From assembly GCF_030718085.1 (NCBI RefSeq), contig NZ_JAVAJF010000001.1:1364001-1428000 (forward strand): a stretch of DNA of 64,000 bases. The letters run 5' to 3'. The notes under the pieces were generated by a model, which saw only the letters and a list, made by a program, of their open reading frames with translations, was not told the DNA's origin and searched no databases. Positions 1-8,321 of the stretch are shown here, piece after piece. Every line of letters starts with the position of its first letter. Position 1 is the stretch's first letter. The position numbers and the translations under genes are program-made. Source of the DNA: Marinobacter sp. MDS2. GTDB taxonomy: Bacteria; Pseudomonadota; Gammaproteobacteria; Pseudomonadales; Oleiphilaceae.

Positions 1-460
1 CCACCAGCTTTGCGTCCAGGGTGCCGAAGATCACCTTGTCGTTATACAGCGCCACACCCCGGTTAACCACGTCGCAGCAAGGCATGATGCCATCCGGCAG
101 CCGGGCATCGTACTGCCAGATTTCCTCACCGGTCTTCACATCAATGGCATAGACACGGGAATAGGAAGCCGTTACATACATCACGCCGTCCTTGATCATG
201 GGCTGGGATTCCTGCCCCCTCATTTTCTCACCACCAAAGGCAAAGCCCCACACCGGCTGCAGGTGTTTTACATTGTCGGTATTCAGGTCCGTCAGCGGGC
301 TGAAGCGCTGGCCCTGGAGGCCCATGCCATAGCTAACGATGTCGTCGGTGGTTTCGGCGTCTTTCAGAATATCTTCATCGGTTACCGCATGGGCCCCGCA
401 GGATACGGCCAGTGCCAGTGCACTGGCGGCAATGCGAATCCCGAATTTGTTCGATCTCAT
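1..460 (-). CDS. PQQ-dependent alcohol dehydrogenase, N-terminal part (PedH/ExaF-like), cut by window edge
   Basis: First 153 residues of a quinoprotein alcohol dehydrogenase; the rest lies beyond the left edge. Residues 1-25 form a Sec signal peptide ending AHA. The adjacent cysteine pair at 128-129 (MPCCDVV) is the disulfide ring typical of PQQ alcohol dehydrogenases that contacts PQQ. It is clearly paralogous to the complete enzyme at 2424-4271. Local wording ([27 protein letters not shown]) resembles what I recall of the lanthanide-dependent PedH class more than ExaA/PedE (FGDEK, GTLDA followed by G or S). The order cytochrome-PedG-PedH on this strand also fits Pseudomonas putida. The diagnostic Asp-x-Asp motif lies outside the window, so metal type is inference. 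The start ATG at 460 is set by the signal peptide. Confidence 0.88.
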   Translation of the reverse strand, partial: MRSNKFGIRIAASALALAVSCGAHAVTDEDILKDAETTDDIVSYGMGLQGQRFSPLTDLNTDNVKHLQPVWGFAFGGEKMRGQESQPMIKDGVMYVTASYSRVYAIDVKTGEEIWQYDARLPDGIMPCCDVVNRGVALYNDKVIFGTLDAKLV

Positions 461-503
461 GGTTGCGCTCTCCAAGTCTCTTGTTGTCAGTTTCGAGCCG
501 AAC

Positions 504-518
504 CGGGAAGTTTTCCCG
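504..518. promoter_or_regulatory. Candidate operator palindrome before the PedH-like gene
   Basis: CGGGAAGTTTTCCCG, a near-perfect palindrome (6 of 7 arm bases pair) 44 bp upstream of the start at 460. A near-identical site occurs at 2282-2296 before exaA and a weaker one at 7040-7054. A similar half-site (TTTCGCA, 533-539) follows 21 bp after the right arm. Likely a site for one of the LuxR-type regulators of the cluster; the binding protein is inferred. Confidence 0.45.
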
Positions 519-605
519 ACCCTGCGTTGATTTTTCGCAAACCTCGCAAACTCAACAATTGCCCCCACGGACAGGTTTTCTCATCACTTGGTAGTAAGAC
601 CCGCC

Positions 606-1562
606 CTATTTCTGGCCTTCTGCCTGCGCAATGGCTTCCTCACTCAGGAAATCCCGGTAATAGCCCGGCACGCTGTAAGCAAGCTCCATTCCGGTGAAAG
701 CCTCACTAAGGGTTCCCTCGGTAACCAGTCGATTAACAATTCCCTCAATGGCATAACCCAGCTGACGGTGGGTATGCTTGACCGCCATCCCCACATCCCA
801 GACCTGCTTCATCAACCCCGGGAAACCATTCTGGGCCTGCATAAAGGCCTCATTCTCAGGCTTTGCCAGCTCATGGTGGATTTCTGCTCGCATCCCCATA
901 ACGGCACTGACCTCGCCATTGCGCATGGCTTCAAACGCTGCCCTGACGTTGGGGTAGTGGCGCACCTGGTTGCGCATTCGCCCCTGCAACGCGGAACTCA
1001 GATAGAAATCCGGCAAGGTATCAATCTCAACACCGATGGGGTGGTACTGGAACACCGCCACGGTATCGACGGTATCGAGCTTTTCCGGGTTATAGGCAAT
1101 TTGCCAGGTTTCCTGCTGGTAGGGGCCGAACAGCACCACCTGCTCATTGATGTATTCACCGGTGGAATCCTGCATGTAGGCGTACTGCTTGTCGTAAGGC
1201 ACCCGCATCATCACGTCCGCCAGCCGCTGCTTGTCCAGGTAGTGGCCTTTCCACACGTTGTTGCGCAGGTCATCTCCCAGCTCTTCGTCCGGGATGATCC
1301 AGTGCACTCGGAACTCCACACCCATTTCCTGTGCAATCAGCTTCCCTAGTTCCACATCAATACCCCGGGGCTGCCCATCCACCTCATAGGAGTAGGGAGG
1401 AAAGTCCCGATATACCCCCACTTTCAGGTAACCGGAATCCAGAACGATATCGTAAGTGCGATCCGCCGGCCGGTTCAGCAGCTCGTCACCATCGTTAACC
1501 TCCCGGGCCACCACGGGCAGCGACAAGAACACAGAGATCAGAAAGGATAGAATTGTTTTCAT
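606..1562 (-). CDS. Periplasmic binding protein of PQQ-ADH cluster (SBP_bac_3 family, PedG/MoxJ/XoxJ-like)
   Basis: 318 residues with signal peptide MKTILSF...PVVA, followed by a solute-binding protein family 3 fold; the typical opening appears as LKVGVYRDFPPYSY with GIDVELGKLIAQEMG downstream. Binding proteins of this kind sit beside a quinoprotein dehydrogenase and its cytochrome in mxa, xox and ped clusters. There they are thought to help mature or stabilise the dehydrogenase rather than feed an ABC importer, and no cognate permease is adjacent. It lies 71 bp after the cytochrome gene and 145 bp before the second dehydrogenase on the same strand. The start at 1562 gives a normal signal peptide; an upstream in-frame start would add a non-secretory leader. 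Confidence 0.85.
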   Translation of the reverse strand: MKTILSFLISVFLSLPVVAREVNDGDELLNRPADRTYDIVLDSGYLKVGVYRDFPPYSYEVDGQPRGIDVELGKLIAQEMGVEFRVHWIIPDEELGDDLRNNVWKGHYLDKQRLADVMMRVPYDKQYAYMQDSTGEYINEQVVLFGPYQQETWQIAYNPEKLDTVDTVAVFQYHPIGVEIDTLPDFYLSSALQGRMRNQVRHYPNVRAAFEAMRNGEVSAVMGMRAEIHHELAKPENEAFMQAQNGFPGLMKQVWDVGMAVKHTHRQLGYAIEGIVNRLVTEGTLSEAFTGMELAYSVPGYYRDFLSEEAIAQAEGQK

Positions 1563-1633
1563 TATTGGTTCCCCCAACGACAGCGAGCCGGCACAGGGCC
1601 GGCTATGTTCAGAGCATCTGGACAATCATGGCG

Positions 1634-2062
1634 TTATTCAGGCTTGGGCAGAGACTCAACATAGGTCCGGATGGCCCACATTGCGTTCTGATCCAGGCTT
1701 TTCTTCCAGGACGGCATACCCCGGTCGGTACCGTTACGCACCCGGGTAATAAAGTACTCGTCATCCCACTCCGTCAGCTCCCGCAGGTCCGGCGTCAGCC
1801 CGCCCGACATGGCACGAATACCATGGCAACTGGCACAGTTGCCGGCATAGGCGCTTTCGCCCACTTTCACGGCTTCACTGTAGTACTCACTCAACTCATT
1901 TCCTTCACGGAATGGATTCTCCATACGCACTTCGTCGCCAAGAGAAGGCAGGTTACCGGTGTTTACCGGCTGTGGTGTCACGTTGCCATGAGCCATGGCC
2001 AAACCGGCAGCACCTGCCAGCACGATGGCAATAAGCGGTCTGATTGAAATAGGCATTGTCAT
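1634..2062 (-). CDS. exaB: Periplasmic cytochrome c550, electron acceptor of PQQ alcohol dehydrogenase (ExaB/PedF-like)
   Basis: 142 residues. A signal peptide (about 1-24, ending LAMA) precedes a class I cytochrome c domain with haem motif CASCH at 76-80; Met116 in RGMPSW is the probable sixth ligand. In Pseudomonas the ExaB cytochrome takes electrons from PQQ ethanol dehydrogenase and passes them towards a terminal oxidase. It is divergent from exaA (2424) across a 361-bp control region and is followed by the PedG-like gene. The MTM start at 2062 is chosen because GAGGT lies at a normal distance; ATG at 2056 is an alternative. Confidence 0.9.
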   Translation of the reverse strand: MTMPISIRPLIAIVLAGAAGLAMAHGNVTPQPVNTGNLPSLGDEVRMENPFREGNELSEYYSEAVKVGESAYAGNCASCHGIRAMSGGLTPDLRELTEWDDEYFITRVRNGTDRGMPSWKKSLDQNAMWAIRTYVESLPKPE

Positions 2063-2423
2063 TGTTGCTACCTCTATTTGGTTGTCCCAGTGTTGGCTAT
2101 TGGATTTGTCGGTTGCCAACTCACTGCCAAACAGTCTAAGAACCTGTACCGCTGTTCCGAATGCCACTTTGGGGTTTCCGGCTTAGTTCCTTGGTAGTAC
2201 ACGATCCGGGCGAAGGCGAAAGCACAAGGCAGCATCCTGAAACCGAAAATCCAGCCATTTTTCAGCAAGAAACCGATCATCCGGGAAATTTTCCCGACAA
2301 TTTCTGACATTTTCCCGAACATCACCTGTCATTTTCCGTCGCCGGACTACCAGGCATTTGCCAATACTCGGAACGTCAGCGTTCTTAACGCGCTGTTCAC
2401 AACAACAATCAAGGGGAAGGAAT
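2063..2423. promoter_or_regulatory. Divergent control region between cytochrome c550 and exaA
   Basis: 361 bp without a gene. It holds the palindrome CGGGAAATTTTCCCG (2282-2296) and TTTCCCG-like half-sites at 2290, 2311 and 2332, each exactly 21 bp apart (two helical turns). It also holds TACTACCA-type sequences reading towards each gene: GTACTACCAA on the minus strand at 2191-2200 and ACTACCAGG on the plus strand at 2346-2354. This layout suggests co-regulation of both transcription units by an array-binding LuxR-family response regulator. Confidence 0.5.
2282..2296. promoter_or_regulatory. Candidate operator palindrome before exaA
   Basis: CGGGAAA-T-TTTCCCG, a perfect 7-bp-arm palindrome with one central base, 128 bp upstream of the exaA start. 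Further TTTCCCG (2311-2317) and TTTTCCG (2332-2338) half-sites continue in phase towards the gene. Confidence 0.5.
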
Positions 2424-4271
2424 ATGAATCGTCGACAACATCCACTGATCAGGGGCATCAGCCTGGCCCTGGCGATGGGGACTGCGGGCGCCTTGAGCAT
2501 GACCACTCAGGCAAAAGAAGTGAGCTGGGAAGACATCGTAAACGACGCCGAAACCACCCAGGATGTTCTGGGCTATGGTATCGGCCCCAAGGCCCAGCGC
2601 TACAGCCCGATGACAACCATCAACAAGGACAATATCGAGAGGCTGGTTCCCGCCTGGTCATTCTCGTTCGGGGATGAAAAACAACGGGGCCAGGAGTCTC
2701 AGGCGCTGGTACACGACGGCGTGATCTACGTTACCGGCTCCTACTCCCGGCTGTATGCACTCGATGCAAAAACCGGGGAACGGCTATGGGAATACAACCA
2801 TCGTCTGCCGGAAGGCATTCGGCCCTGCTGTGATGTGGTGAACCGCGGCGCTGCCATTTTTGGCGACAAGGTTTTCTTCGGCACTCTGGATGCGGGCATT
2901 GTGGCCCTGAATAAAGACACCGGGAAAATCGCCTGGCGCAAGAAGTTCGCTGACCACGAAGAAGGCTACACCATGACCGGCGCCCCGACGCTGGTGAAAG
3001 ACCAGAAAACCGGAAAGGTTCTGCTGATCCACGGCTCTTCCGGAGACGAGTTCGGTGTGGTGGGCAAACTCTTCGCCCGGGATCCGGACACCGGTGAGGA
3101 AGTCTGGATGCGTCCCTTCGTTGAAGGCCATTACGGGCGCCTCAACGGCGAGAAAAGCACCCCCACCGGCGACCCCAGGGCTCCCAGCTGGCCGGATGAC
3201 CCCAACAGCCCGACCGGCAAGGTAGAAGCCTGGAGCCACGGCGGCGGAGCGCCCTGGCAAAGCGCCAGTTTTGACCCGGAAACCAATACCATCATCATCG
3301 GTGCCGGCAACCCGGCCCCCTGGAACACCTGGGCCAGAACAGCGCCCGGTGGAGATCCGGCCGATTACGACAACCTATACACATCAGGACAAGTTGGCGT
3401 AGACCCAACCACCGGCGAGGTGAAATGGTTCTACCAGCATACCCCCAACGATGCCTGGGACTTCTCCGGTAACAACGAGTTGGTACTGTTTGAGTACACC
3501 GAAGGCGGAGAGCAGGTCAAAGCCACTGCCCACGCCGACCGCAACGGCTTTTTCTATGTGGTGGACCGCACCAACGGCGAATTCCGGAAAGGCTTTCCGT
3601 TTGTGGACAACATCACCTGGGCAAAGGGTATCGACAAGAACGGTCGCCCTATTGAAGTCAAAGGCCAGCGGCCACCCCCTGTTCCGGAAGGTGAAACCCG
3701 GGGCGAAGCCATTGAAGTATCACCGCCCTTCCTGGGCGGCAAGAACTGGAACCCAATGGCTTACAGCCAGGATACTGGCCTGTTCTACATTCCCGCCAAC
3801 CACTGGAAAGAAGACTACTGGACTGAAGAAGTCACCTACAAGAAAGGGGCTGCTTATCTGGGCCAGGGCTTCCGCATCAAACGCATGTACGATGACCACG
3901 TAGGCGTGTTGAGAGCGATGAACCCGCTCACTGGTGAGATCGAGTGGGAGCATAAAGAGAAGATGCCGTTATGGGCCGGTGTGCTCACGACCAAGGGTGG
4001 GCTTGTATTCACCGGGACTGGCGACGGTTTTCTCAAAGCCTTTGACGCCGAAACCGGGGAGGAGCTCTGGAAGTTCCAGACCGGCTCCGGAATCATTTCC
4101 CCACCCATCACCTGGGAAATGGATGGCGAGCAGTACATCGGTGTCACCTCCGGCTATGGCGGCGCTGTACCCCTTTGGGGCGGCGACATGGCTGAGCTGA
4201 CCAAACCGATTTCCCAGGGCGGATCATTCTGGGTGTTCAAGCTGCCGTCATGGGCACAGGCTTCACGCTGA
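2424..4271 (+). CDS. exaA: PQQ-dependent ethanol dehydrogenase (ExaA/PedE type, Ca2+ form predicted)
   Basis: 615 residues, close to the 623 of Pseudomonas ExaA. It oxidises primary alcohols to aldehydes in the periplasm and passes electrons to cytochrome c550. A signal peptide (about 1-29, ending TQA) is followed by an eight-bladed quinoprotein propeller. Cys135-Cys136 form the vicinal disulfide. The catalytic base is Asp346 in [10 protein letters not shown], with Ser348 at +2; lanthanide enzymes carry Asp there, so a calcium enzyme is predicted. The C-terminal stretch [13 protein letters not shown] matches ExaA closely. ATG at 2424 follows AAGGGGAAGG; the same frame is open further upstream, but that would spoil the signal peptide. 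A rho-independent terminator follows. Confidence 0.95.
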   Translation: MNRRQHPLIRGISLALAMGTAGALSMTTQAKEVSWEDIVNDAETTQDVLGYGIGPKAQRYSPMTTINKDNIERLVPAWSFSFGDEKQRGQESQALVHDGVIYVTGSYSRLYALDAKTGERLWEYNHRLPEGIRPCCDVVNRGAAIFGDKVFFGTLDAGIVALNKDTGKIAWRKKFADHEEGYTMTGAPTLVKDQKTGKVLLIHGSSGDEFGVVGKLFARDPDTGEEVWMRPFVEGHYGRLNGEKSTPTGDPRAPSWPDDPNSPTGKVEAWSHGGGAPWQSASFDPETNTIIIGAGNPAPWNTWARTAPGGDPADYDNLYTSGQVGVDPTTGEVKWFYQHTPNDAWDFSGNNELVLFEYTEGGEQVKATAHADRNGFFYVVDRTNGEFRKGFPFVDNITWAKGIDKNGRPIEVKGQRPPPVPEGETRGEAIEVSPPFLGGKNWNPMAYSQDTGLFYIPANHWKEDYWTEEVTYKKGAAYLGQGFRIKRMYDDHVGVLRAMNPLTGEIEWEHKEKMPLWAGVLTTKGGLVFTGTGDGFLKAFDAETGEELWKFQTGSGIISPPITWEMDGEQYIGVTSGYGGAVPLWGGDMAELTKPISQGGSFWVFKLPSWAQASR

Positions 4272-4284
4272 GTGCCGACCTACC

Positions 4285-4308
4285 AGGCCCGGCAATGCCG
4301 GGCCTTTT
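4285..4308 (+). terminator. Rho-independent terminator after exaA
   Basis: Stem AGGCCCGGC / GCCGGGCCT with an AAT loop followed by TTTT, 14 bp after the exaA stop. It lies 37 bp before the pentapeptide-repeat gene, so that gene may depend on read-through or its own promoter. Confidence 0.8.
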
Positions 4309-4344
4309 CATGCCAAAGGATGTCCATAAAAAAGAGAGCCAGAC

Positions 4345-5001
4345 ATGAAATCATGGATCACAGCAACCCTCCTGACCTCGGCTGTTTTTCCTGCCATGGC
4401 CAACGATGACATGGCCGACCTGGACACTGTTCAGGTGATCAACGGTTGCAAACTGGAGGCAGAAACCGCTTGCCCGGGCGCTGACTTGCGAGCCGCAGAC
4501 CTGTCAAACCTGAACCTTCGCGGCGCAGATTTGCGGGGATCAAACCTGACTGGTGCCACCCTAAACCACACAAACCTTCGGGGTGCCAACCTCAATGGTG
4601 CAAAACTGGACAATGCCACAGGCTACCGGCTACAGCTCTACCGGGCATCCCTGCGCGGCGCCAAGGTTCGTAATGCCACCCTGCCAGGCCTTCAAGGCGA
4701 ATACCTGTTTGCCCAGGGAGCGGACTTCACCGGAACGGATATTTCCGGCGCCAACTTCGCCTTTTCCCGCTTTTCAGGAGCAACACTGGCCGATACCCGG
4801 GCACCGTTCAGCAGCTTTGAAATTGCCTGGTTGCCCAAAGCAAACCTGCAAGGAGCAGACCTGACCGGAGCAGACCTCCAGGAAGCCAAGTTCGGGCACG
4901 CCAACCTTGCCAAGGCCCGGTTATCCGGGGCAAGGATTCACTTTGCCACCTTTGAAGGCACGTTTATGGAAGGCTGCACAGACTGCCCCTTTGACTGGTA
5001 A
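4345..5001 (+). CDS. Exported pentapeptide-repeat protein of PQQ-ADH cluster
   Basis: 218 residues: signal peptide (MKSWIT...PAMA, about 1-19), then a Cys-containing linker, then many A(D/N)LxX pentapeptide repeats from about residue 50 to 205 that should build a right-handed quadrilateral beta-helix. Cysteines near both ends (NGCKLEAETACPGADL and CTDCPF) suggest disulfide capping in the periplasm. A pentapeptide protein in the same place, beside exaA and the two-component genes, occurs in Pseudomonas ped/exa clusters; its function there is not known to me. The start follows AGAGAGCC and gives a good signal peptide. It converges on the response regulator gene 27 bp away. Confidence 0.85.
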   Translation: MKSWITATLLTSAVFPAMANDDMADLDTVQVINGCKLEAETACPGADLRAADLSNLNLRGADLRGSNLTGATLNHTNLRGANLNGAKLDNATGYRLQLYRASLRGAKVRNATLPGLQGEYLFAQGADFTGTDISGANFAFSRFSGATLADTRAPFSSFEIAWLPKANLQGADLTGADLQEAKFGHANLAKARLSGARIHFATFEGTFMEGCTDCPFDW

Positions 5002-5028
5002 GCGCACCCGGAGAGGGCGGGGTCCGGC

Positions 5029-5685
5029 TCAGGCATTGCCAGCATCAAGCCCCTGCCCGAAACGCACCAGCCCGGCATCAACGGCCAGGTGCACCAGTTC
5101 GATGGACGATTCCACCTGCAACTTGCTTTTCAGTAACGCAAGGTGGTTGGAAACGGTTTTACTGCTGACGCACAGGCGTTCCGCGATTCTGGCCACGGCA
5201 TCACCACGGGCAAACATCAGCAACACTTCCATTTCGCGCTGGGTCATATCCCGCAGACGACGGTCCACAGGGCGTTCCCGGTTCAAGGCAAGCCGGGTCG
5301 CAATCGGATGTTCAATGTAGGGCTGGCCGTCGCCTACCCTTCGAACGGCATCAGCCAGTTCTTCCGGAGCACAGTTCTTCGACACAAACCCCATCGCGCC
5401 CACATCAAGCGCCTGCCGGACCATGGGTAGTTCATCGTGCATGGTAAAAAACAGAATGGCCGCAGTCCGCCAGCGCTGGCGGATACGGCGAGCTACTTCA
5501 AGACCGGAAATATCCGGCAGGCCCATGTCGAGCATCAGCACATCGGGTTGAATACTGCCATATCGGGCAACGGCATCCTGCCCGTTGTCCAGCTCAGTAA
5601 TCGCGACTGCCGGCAACAGATTGCGCAGCAGGTTGGCGATACCCTGCCGGACAACCAGGTGATCATCCACAATCATCAGTTTCAT
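5029..5685 (-). CDS. exaE: LuxR/NarL-family response regulator (ExaE/PedR2-like)
   Basis: 218 residues: a receiver domain at 1-115 with acidic pocket DD at 7-8 and phospho-acceptor Asp53 (LMLDMGLPD), then a LuxR-type helix-turn-helix at about 145-205 (LCVSSKTVSNHLALLKSKL). It is encoded 3 bp after the sensor kinase gene on the same strand, so the two form a two-component system. By position it matches ExaE/EraR and P. putida PedR2, which control the PQQ-dehydrogenase genes and, in KT2440, the Ca/lanthanide switch between PedE and PedH. The same function here is inferred from synteny. Confidence 0.87.
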   Translation of the reverse strand: MKLMIVDDHLVVRQGIANLLRNLLPAVAITELDNGQDAVARYGSIQPDVLMLDMGLPDISGLEVARRIRQRWRTAAILFFTMHDELPMVRQALDVGAMGFVSKNCAPEELADAVRRVGDGQPYIEHPIATRLALNRERPVDRRLRDMTQREMEVLLMFARGDAVARIAERLCVSSKTVSNHLALLKSKLQVESSIELVHLAVDAGLVRFGQGLDAGNA

Positions 5686-5688
5686 TCG

Positions 5689-6942
5689 TTAACCTCCTGA
5701 ACCGGCCGAAGGCGAACCCGCTCCCGCCGCCGGCATCGCCAGCAATACCCGGGTGCCCTCTCCCAGATGGCTGAACAGTTCCATCCGGCCACCCAGACAA
5801 CGGGCCCGTTCGCGCATCGAACGCAACCCCAAACCGCGACAGCCCGTCAGATCCCCGGTACCACGACCGTTATCGCAAACCACCACCTCCAGCGCACCGC
5901 TTGACTGGGCAACTGTCAGTGATGCCCGTGTAGCCTGGGCATGTCGGGAAATGTTGTTTAATGCTTCCTGCAAGAAACGGTAAAGGTGTGTTTGCTGCTC
6001 ACCGGTCAGTTCCGGCAAGCAATCATCCAGCTCTAACTGGCAGCTAAGGCCACTGAGTTGTTGCCACTGCTCGGCCAGGTGGCTTATGGCCGAGTTCAGT
6101 CCCAGCTGCTCCATCACCAACGGATGCAAGTCCTGCAACAGGTGCCGGAAGTGCTTTTGCACAGTTTCGCAATGATGCGCAAGTTCACTGGCCTGTTTTT
6201 TCTGTTCACTGTTCAGCGCCGGGTCGTACAGCCATGCCCTCGCCTGGGCGCGAATACCGGTCAGATACTGACCCAGGTCGTCATGCAGAACCCGGGCTAT
6301 GTGTTCACGCTCCCGATCCTGGACCCGTAAAAGTTCCGTCATCAGCTCGCGCACCGTTTTCTGCTCCTGCTCCAGGGCAGCCGCCATGGTATTGAAACGC
6401 GCCACCAGGTCGTTCACCTCCTGCAGATTATGTGCACCCAGCCTCGATGCCAGCTGGCCCCGCTCAACACTCGCCATAGCCTCGCCAAGCTCGGCCAGGG
6501 GCCGCAATCCCTGCCGGATAGCCCAACCAAGGGCCACAAAGCAAAGAGTCATGCCAAGCAAAAAGGCCGCGGAGATCAGCACAAAGCTCTCCCAGATTTC
6601 TTCGATTTCGTCTGCAGGATCCAGCTGCCAGCCGTTCACCGCCTGAGCGGGAATGCCATCTGCCATCAGGCGATAAAACCAATCCGGCATTTCCCGTGTG
6701 GTACCCGAAACCGCCTCACCAACGGAAAACGGTCTGAGATGCCGCATTTCCGGTACCAGCTCCGGCGCCAGCTGCGTTGGTGCTGGAAGACTCGCGGCCA
6801 GCTCCATCACTGACCCAAGTTCCCGCTCAATATCTCCCCTCGCCTGAAGGGTGTAGAACACCCCGCCCACTGCATATACAAGCAGGAAAACGGCCAGCAT
6901 CAGCAGGGAAAGTTTCCGGTAGGCAGTCACGTCGTTATCCAT
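5689..6942 (-). CDS. exaD: Membrane sensor histidine kinase, NarX/DegS subfamily (ExaD/PedS2-like)
   Basis: 417 residues. TM1 at about 11-31, a periplasmic loop at about 32-118, TM2 at about 119-141, a HAMP domain at about 142-195, then a HisKA_3 domain with H220 in ARVLHDDLGQYLTG and a HATPase domain (QEALNNISRHAQATR; CDNGRGTG; GLGLRSMRERA). The periplasmic loop ends in an acidic run, LDPADEIEEIWESF, next to the membrane. In P. putida the PedS2 periplasmic domain is implicated in lanthanide sensing, so this acidic patch is a possible metal site (inference). It is transcribed with the ExaE-like regulator and is divergent from the Ped-type ABC cassette. Confidence 0.87.
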   Translation of the reverse strand: MDNDVTAYRKLSLLMLAVFLLVYAVGGVFYTLQARGDIERELGSVMELAASLPAPTQLAPELVPEMRHLRPFSVGEAVSGTTREMPDWFYRLMADGIPAQAVNGWQLDPADEIEEIWESFVLISAAFLLGMTLCFVALGWAIRQGLRPLAELGEAMASVERGQLASRLGAHNLQEVNDLVARFNTMAAALEQEQKTVRELMTELLRVQDREREHIARVLHDDLGQYLTGIRAQARAWLYDPALNSEQKKQASELAHHCETVQKHFRHLLQDLHPLVMEQLGLNSAISHLAEQWQQLSGLSCQLELDDCLPELTGEQQTHLYRFLQEALNNISRHAQATRASLTVAQSSGALEVVVCDNGRGTGDLTGCRGLGLRSMRERARCLGGRMELFSHLGEGTRVLLAMPAAGAGSPSAGSGG

Positions 6943-7039
6943 CTGGCGGTATTTAGAAGCCTTACCTACATGCTACGGCGGCCATTTTTTGCAGGAATAG
7001 TTCTTTAGTACCGGCACATTCCTACTTTCTGAATATTTC

Positions 7040-7054
7040 CGGGAGGATTTCCCT
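7040..7054. promoter_or_regulatory. Candidate operator before the Ped-type ABC cassette
   Basis: CGGGAGGATTTCCCT, an imperfect copy of the palindromes at 504-518 and 2282-2296, 40 bp before the ABC cassette and 98 bp upstream of the divergent kinase gene. Its weaker symmetry lowers confidence. Confidence 0.35.
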
Positions 7055-7093
7055 TCCATAAGCTGGAAGGACAATAAAAACCCGGAGAATGCC

Positions 7094-8281
7094 ATGCCCC
7101 TCTCCATCAGACAGACCCTGATGACAGCCGTTACCCGATGCACGCTGATCGGCGCCTTAGCAACAGCCACACCCGCGTTTGCCCTGGATGTTCGTATCGG
7201 TTACCTGCAGTTCGTACCCGATCAGGGGCCGGTACTTTCCAATGTCATCCCGGAACCGGAAGATGCCGGCTTGAGAGGTACTGAGCTTGCCCTGGCAGAC
7301 AACAACACCTCCGGCAAGTTTCTGGGGCAGAACTATCTTCTGGAAACCCGTGTGACGGATTCTGAAGAGACTGCCCTGGCCGCCTTTACCGAACTGCAGG
7401 ACGCCGGTATCGACCTGATCATTACCCGGATTCCCGGCCAAACCCTCCGCAAGGTTGTCGAAAGCGCCGACGACAACACACTGCTGTTTAATGCCGGTGC
7501 CCGGGACAATGCCCTGAGGACCGCCAGCTGCCACGCTAACCTGTTACACACCATACCCAGCCACGCCATGCTGACGGATGCCCTGGGGCAGTGGCTGAAG
7601 CAACGCCGCTGGCAGGAGTTGTTTCTGGTAACCGGCCCGACACCAGAAGACAAAGCCTGGGCCGAGGCCTTCCGCCGCACCAGCAAGCGTTTTGGATTAG
7701 ACATCGTTGAAGATAAGCCCTGGACCTTAGATGCGGATCTGCGCCGGACCGCTTCAAAGGAACTGCCCCTGTTTACCCAGGGCGACGACTACGACGCGGT
7801 AGTCGTTGCCGATGTCCGGGGTGACTTTGGTGAATATGTGCCGTTCAACACCTGGCTGCCGCGCCCGGTGGTGGGAACCCAGGGCATGACACCGGTTGCC
7901 TGGCACCGGGTGGTGGAAAGCTGGGGCGCTGCCCAGCTTCAGAACCGGTTCCGGGAACTGTCAGGCCGAAATATGAACAGCGAAGACTACGCGGCCTGGG
8001 CTGCAGTGCGAGCCATCGGCACCGCTGTGACGGCCATCAGTAAAGCCGATGCGCCTGCCATCAGGGACTTCCTGTTCAGCGACAAATTTGACCTTGCTGG
8101 CTTCAAGGGCCGGAAGCTCACCTTCCGGGACTGGAATGGCCAACTCCGTCAGCCGATTCCGCTGGTGCATCCCAGAGGCCTGGTTGCCCAGGCACCGTTT
8201 GAAGGCTTCCTGCATCCCGAAAGCGAGATGGACACTCTCGGTTACGACAAGCCTGAAAGTAAATGCCGGATCAACAACTGA
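7094..8281 (+). CDS. ABC-type substrate-binding protein of PQQ-alcohol-dehydrogenase system (PedA1-like)
   Basis: 395 residues with a signal peptide (about 1-31, ending AFA) followed by LDVRIGYLQFVPDQGPVLSN and a two-lobed periplasmic-binding fold related to branched-chain amino-acid binding proteins. It fits the family annotated as substrate-binding protein of the PQQ-dependent alcohol dehydrogenase system (TIGR03863). First gene of a four-gene unit: binding protein, beta-propeller, ATPase, permease. In P. putida this set (PedA1A2BC) is needed for growth that depends on the lanthanide enzyme at low lanthanide, so metal supply is the leading role. Whether the pump imports or exports is unsettled, because the permease is of the efflux (ABC-2) type. 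GGAGAATGCC precedes the ATG. Confidence 0.85.
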   Translation: MPLSIRQTLMTAVTRCTLIGALATATPAFALDVRIGYLQFVPDQGPVLSNVIPEPEDAGLRGTELALADNNTSGKFLGQNYLLETRVTDSEETALAAFTELQDAGIDLIITRIPGQTLRKVVESADDNTLLFNAGARDNALRTASCHANLLHTIPSHAMLTDALGQWLKQRRWQELFLVTGPTPEDKAWAEAFRRTSKRFGLDIVEDKPWTLDADLRRTASKELPLFTQGDDYDAVVVADVRGDFGEYVPFNTWLPRPVVGTQGMTPVAWHRVVESWGAAQLQNRFRELSGRNMNSEDYAAWAAVRAIGTAVTAISKADAPAIRDFLFSDKFDLAGFKGRKLTFRDWNGQLRQPIPLVHPRGLVAQAPFEGFLHPESEMDTLGYDKPESKCRINN

Positions 8282-8321
8282 CCGCCAAGGCAGCAGCACT
8301 CAAAACAAGAAGGAGTTACCC

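Noticed and set aside
588..1349. Open frame of about 253 codons on the plus strand over the PedG-like gene
   Set aside because: His- and Val-rich antisense product; the minus-strand gene has a signal peptide and SBP motifs.
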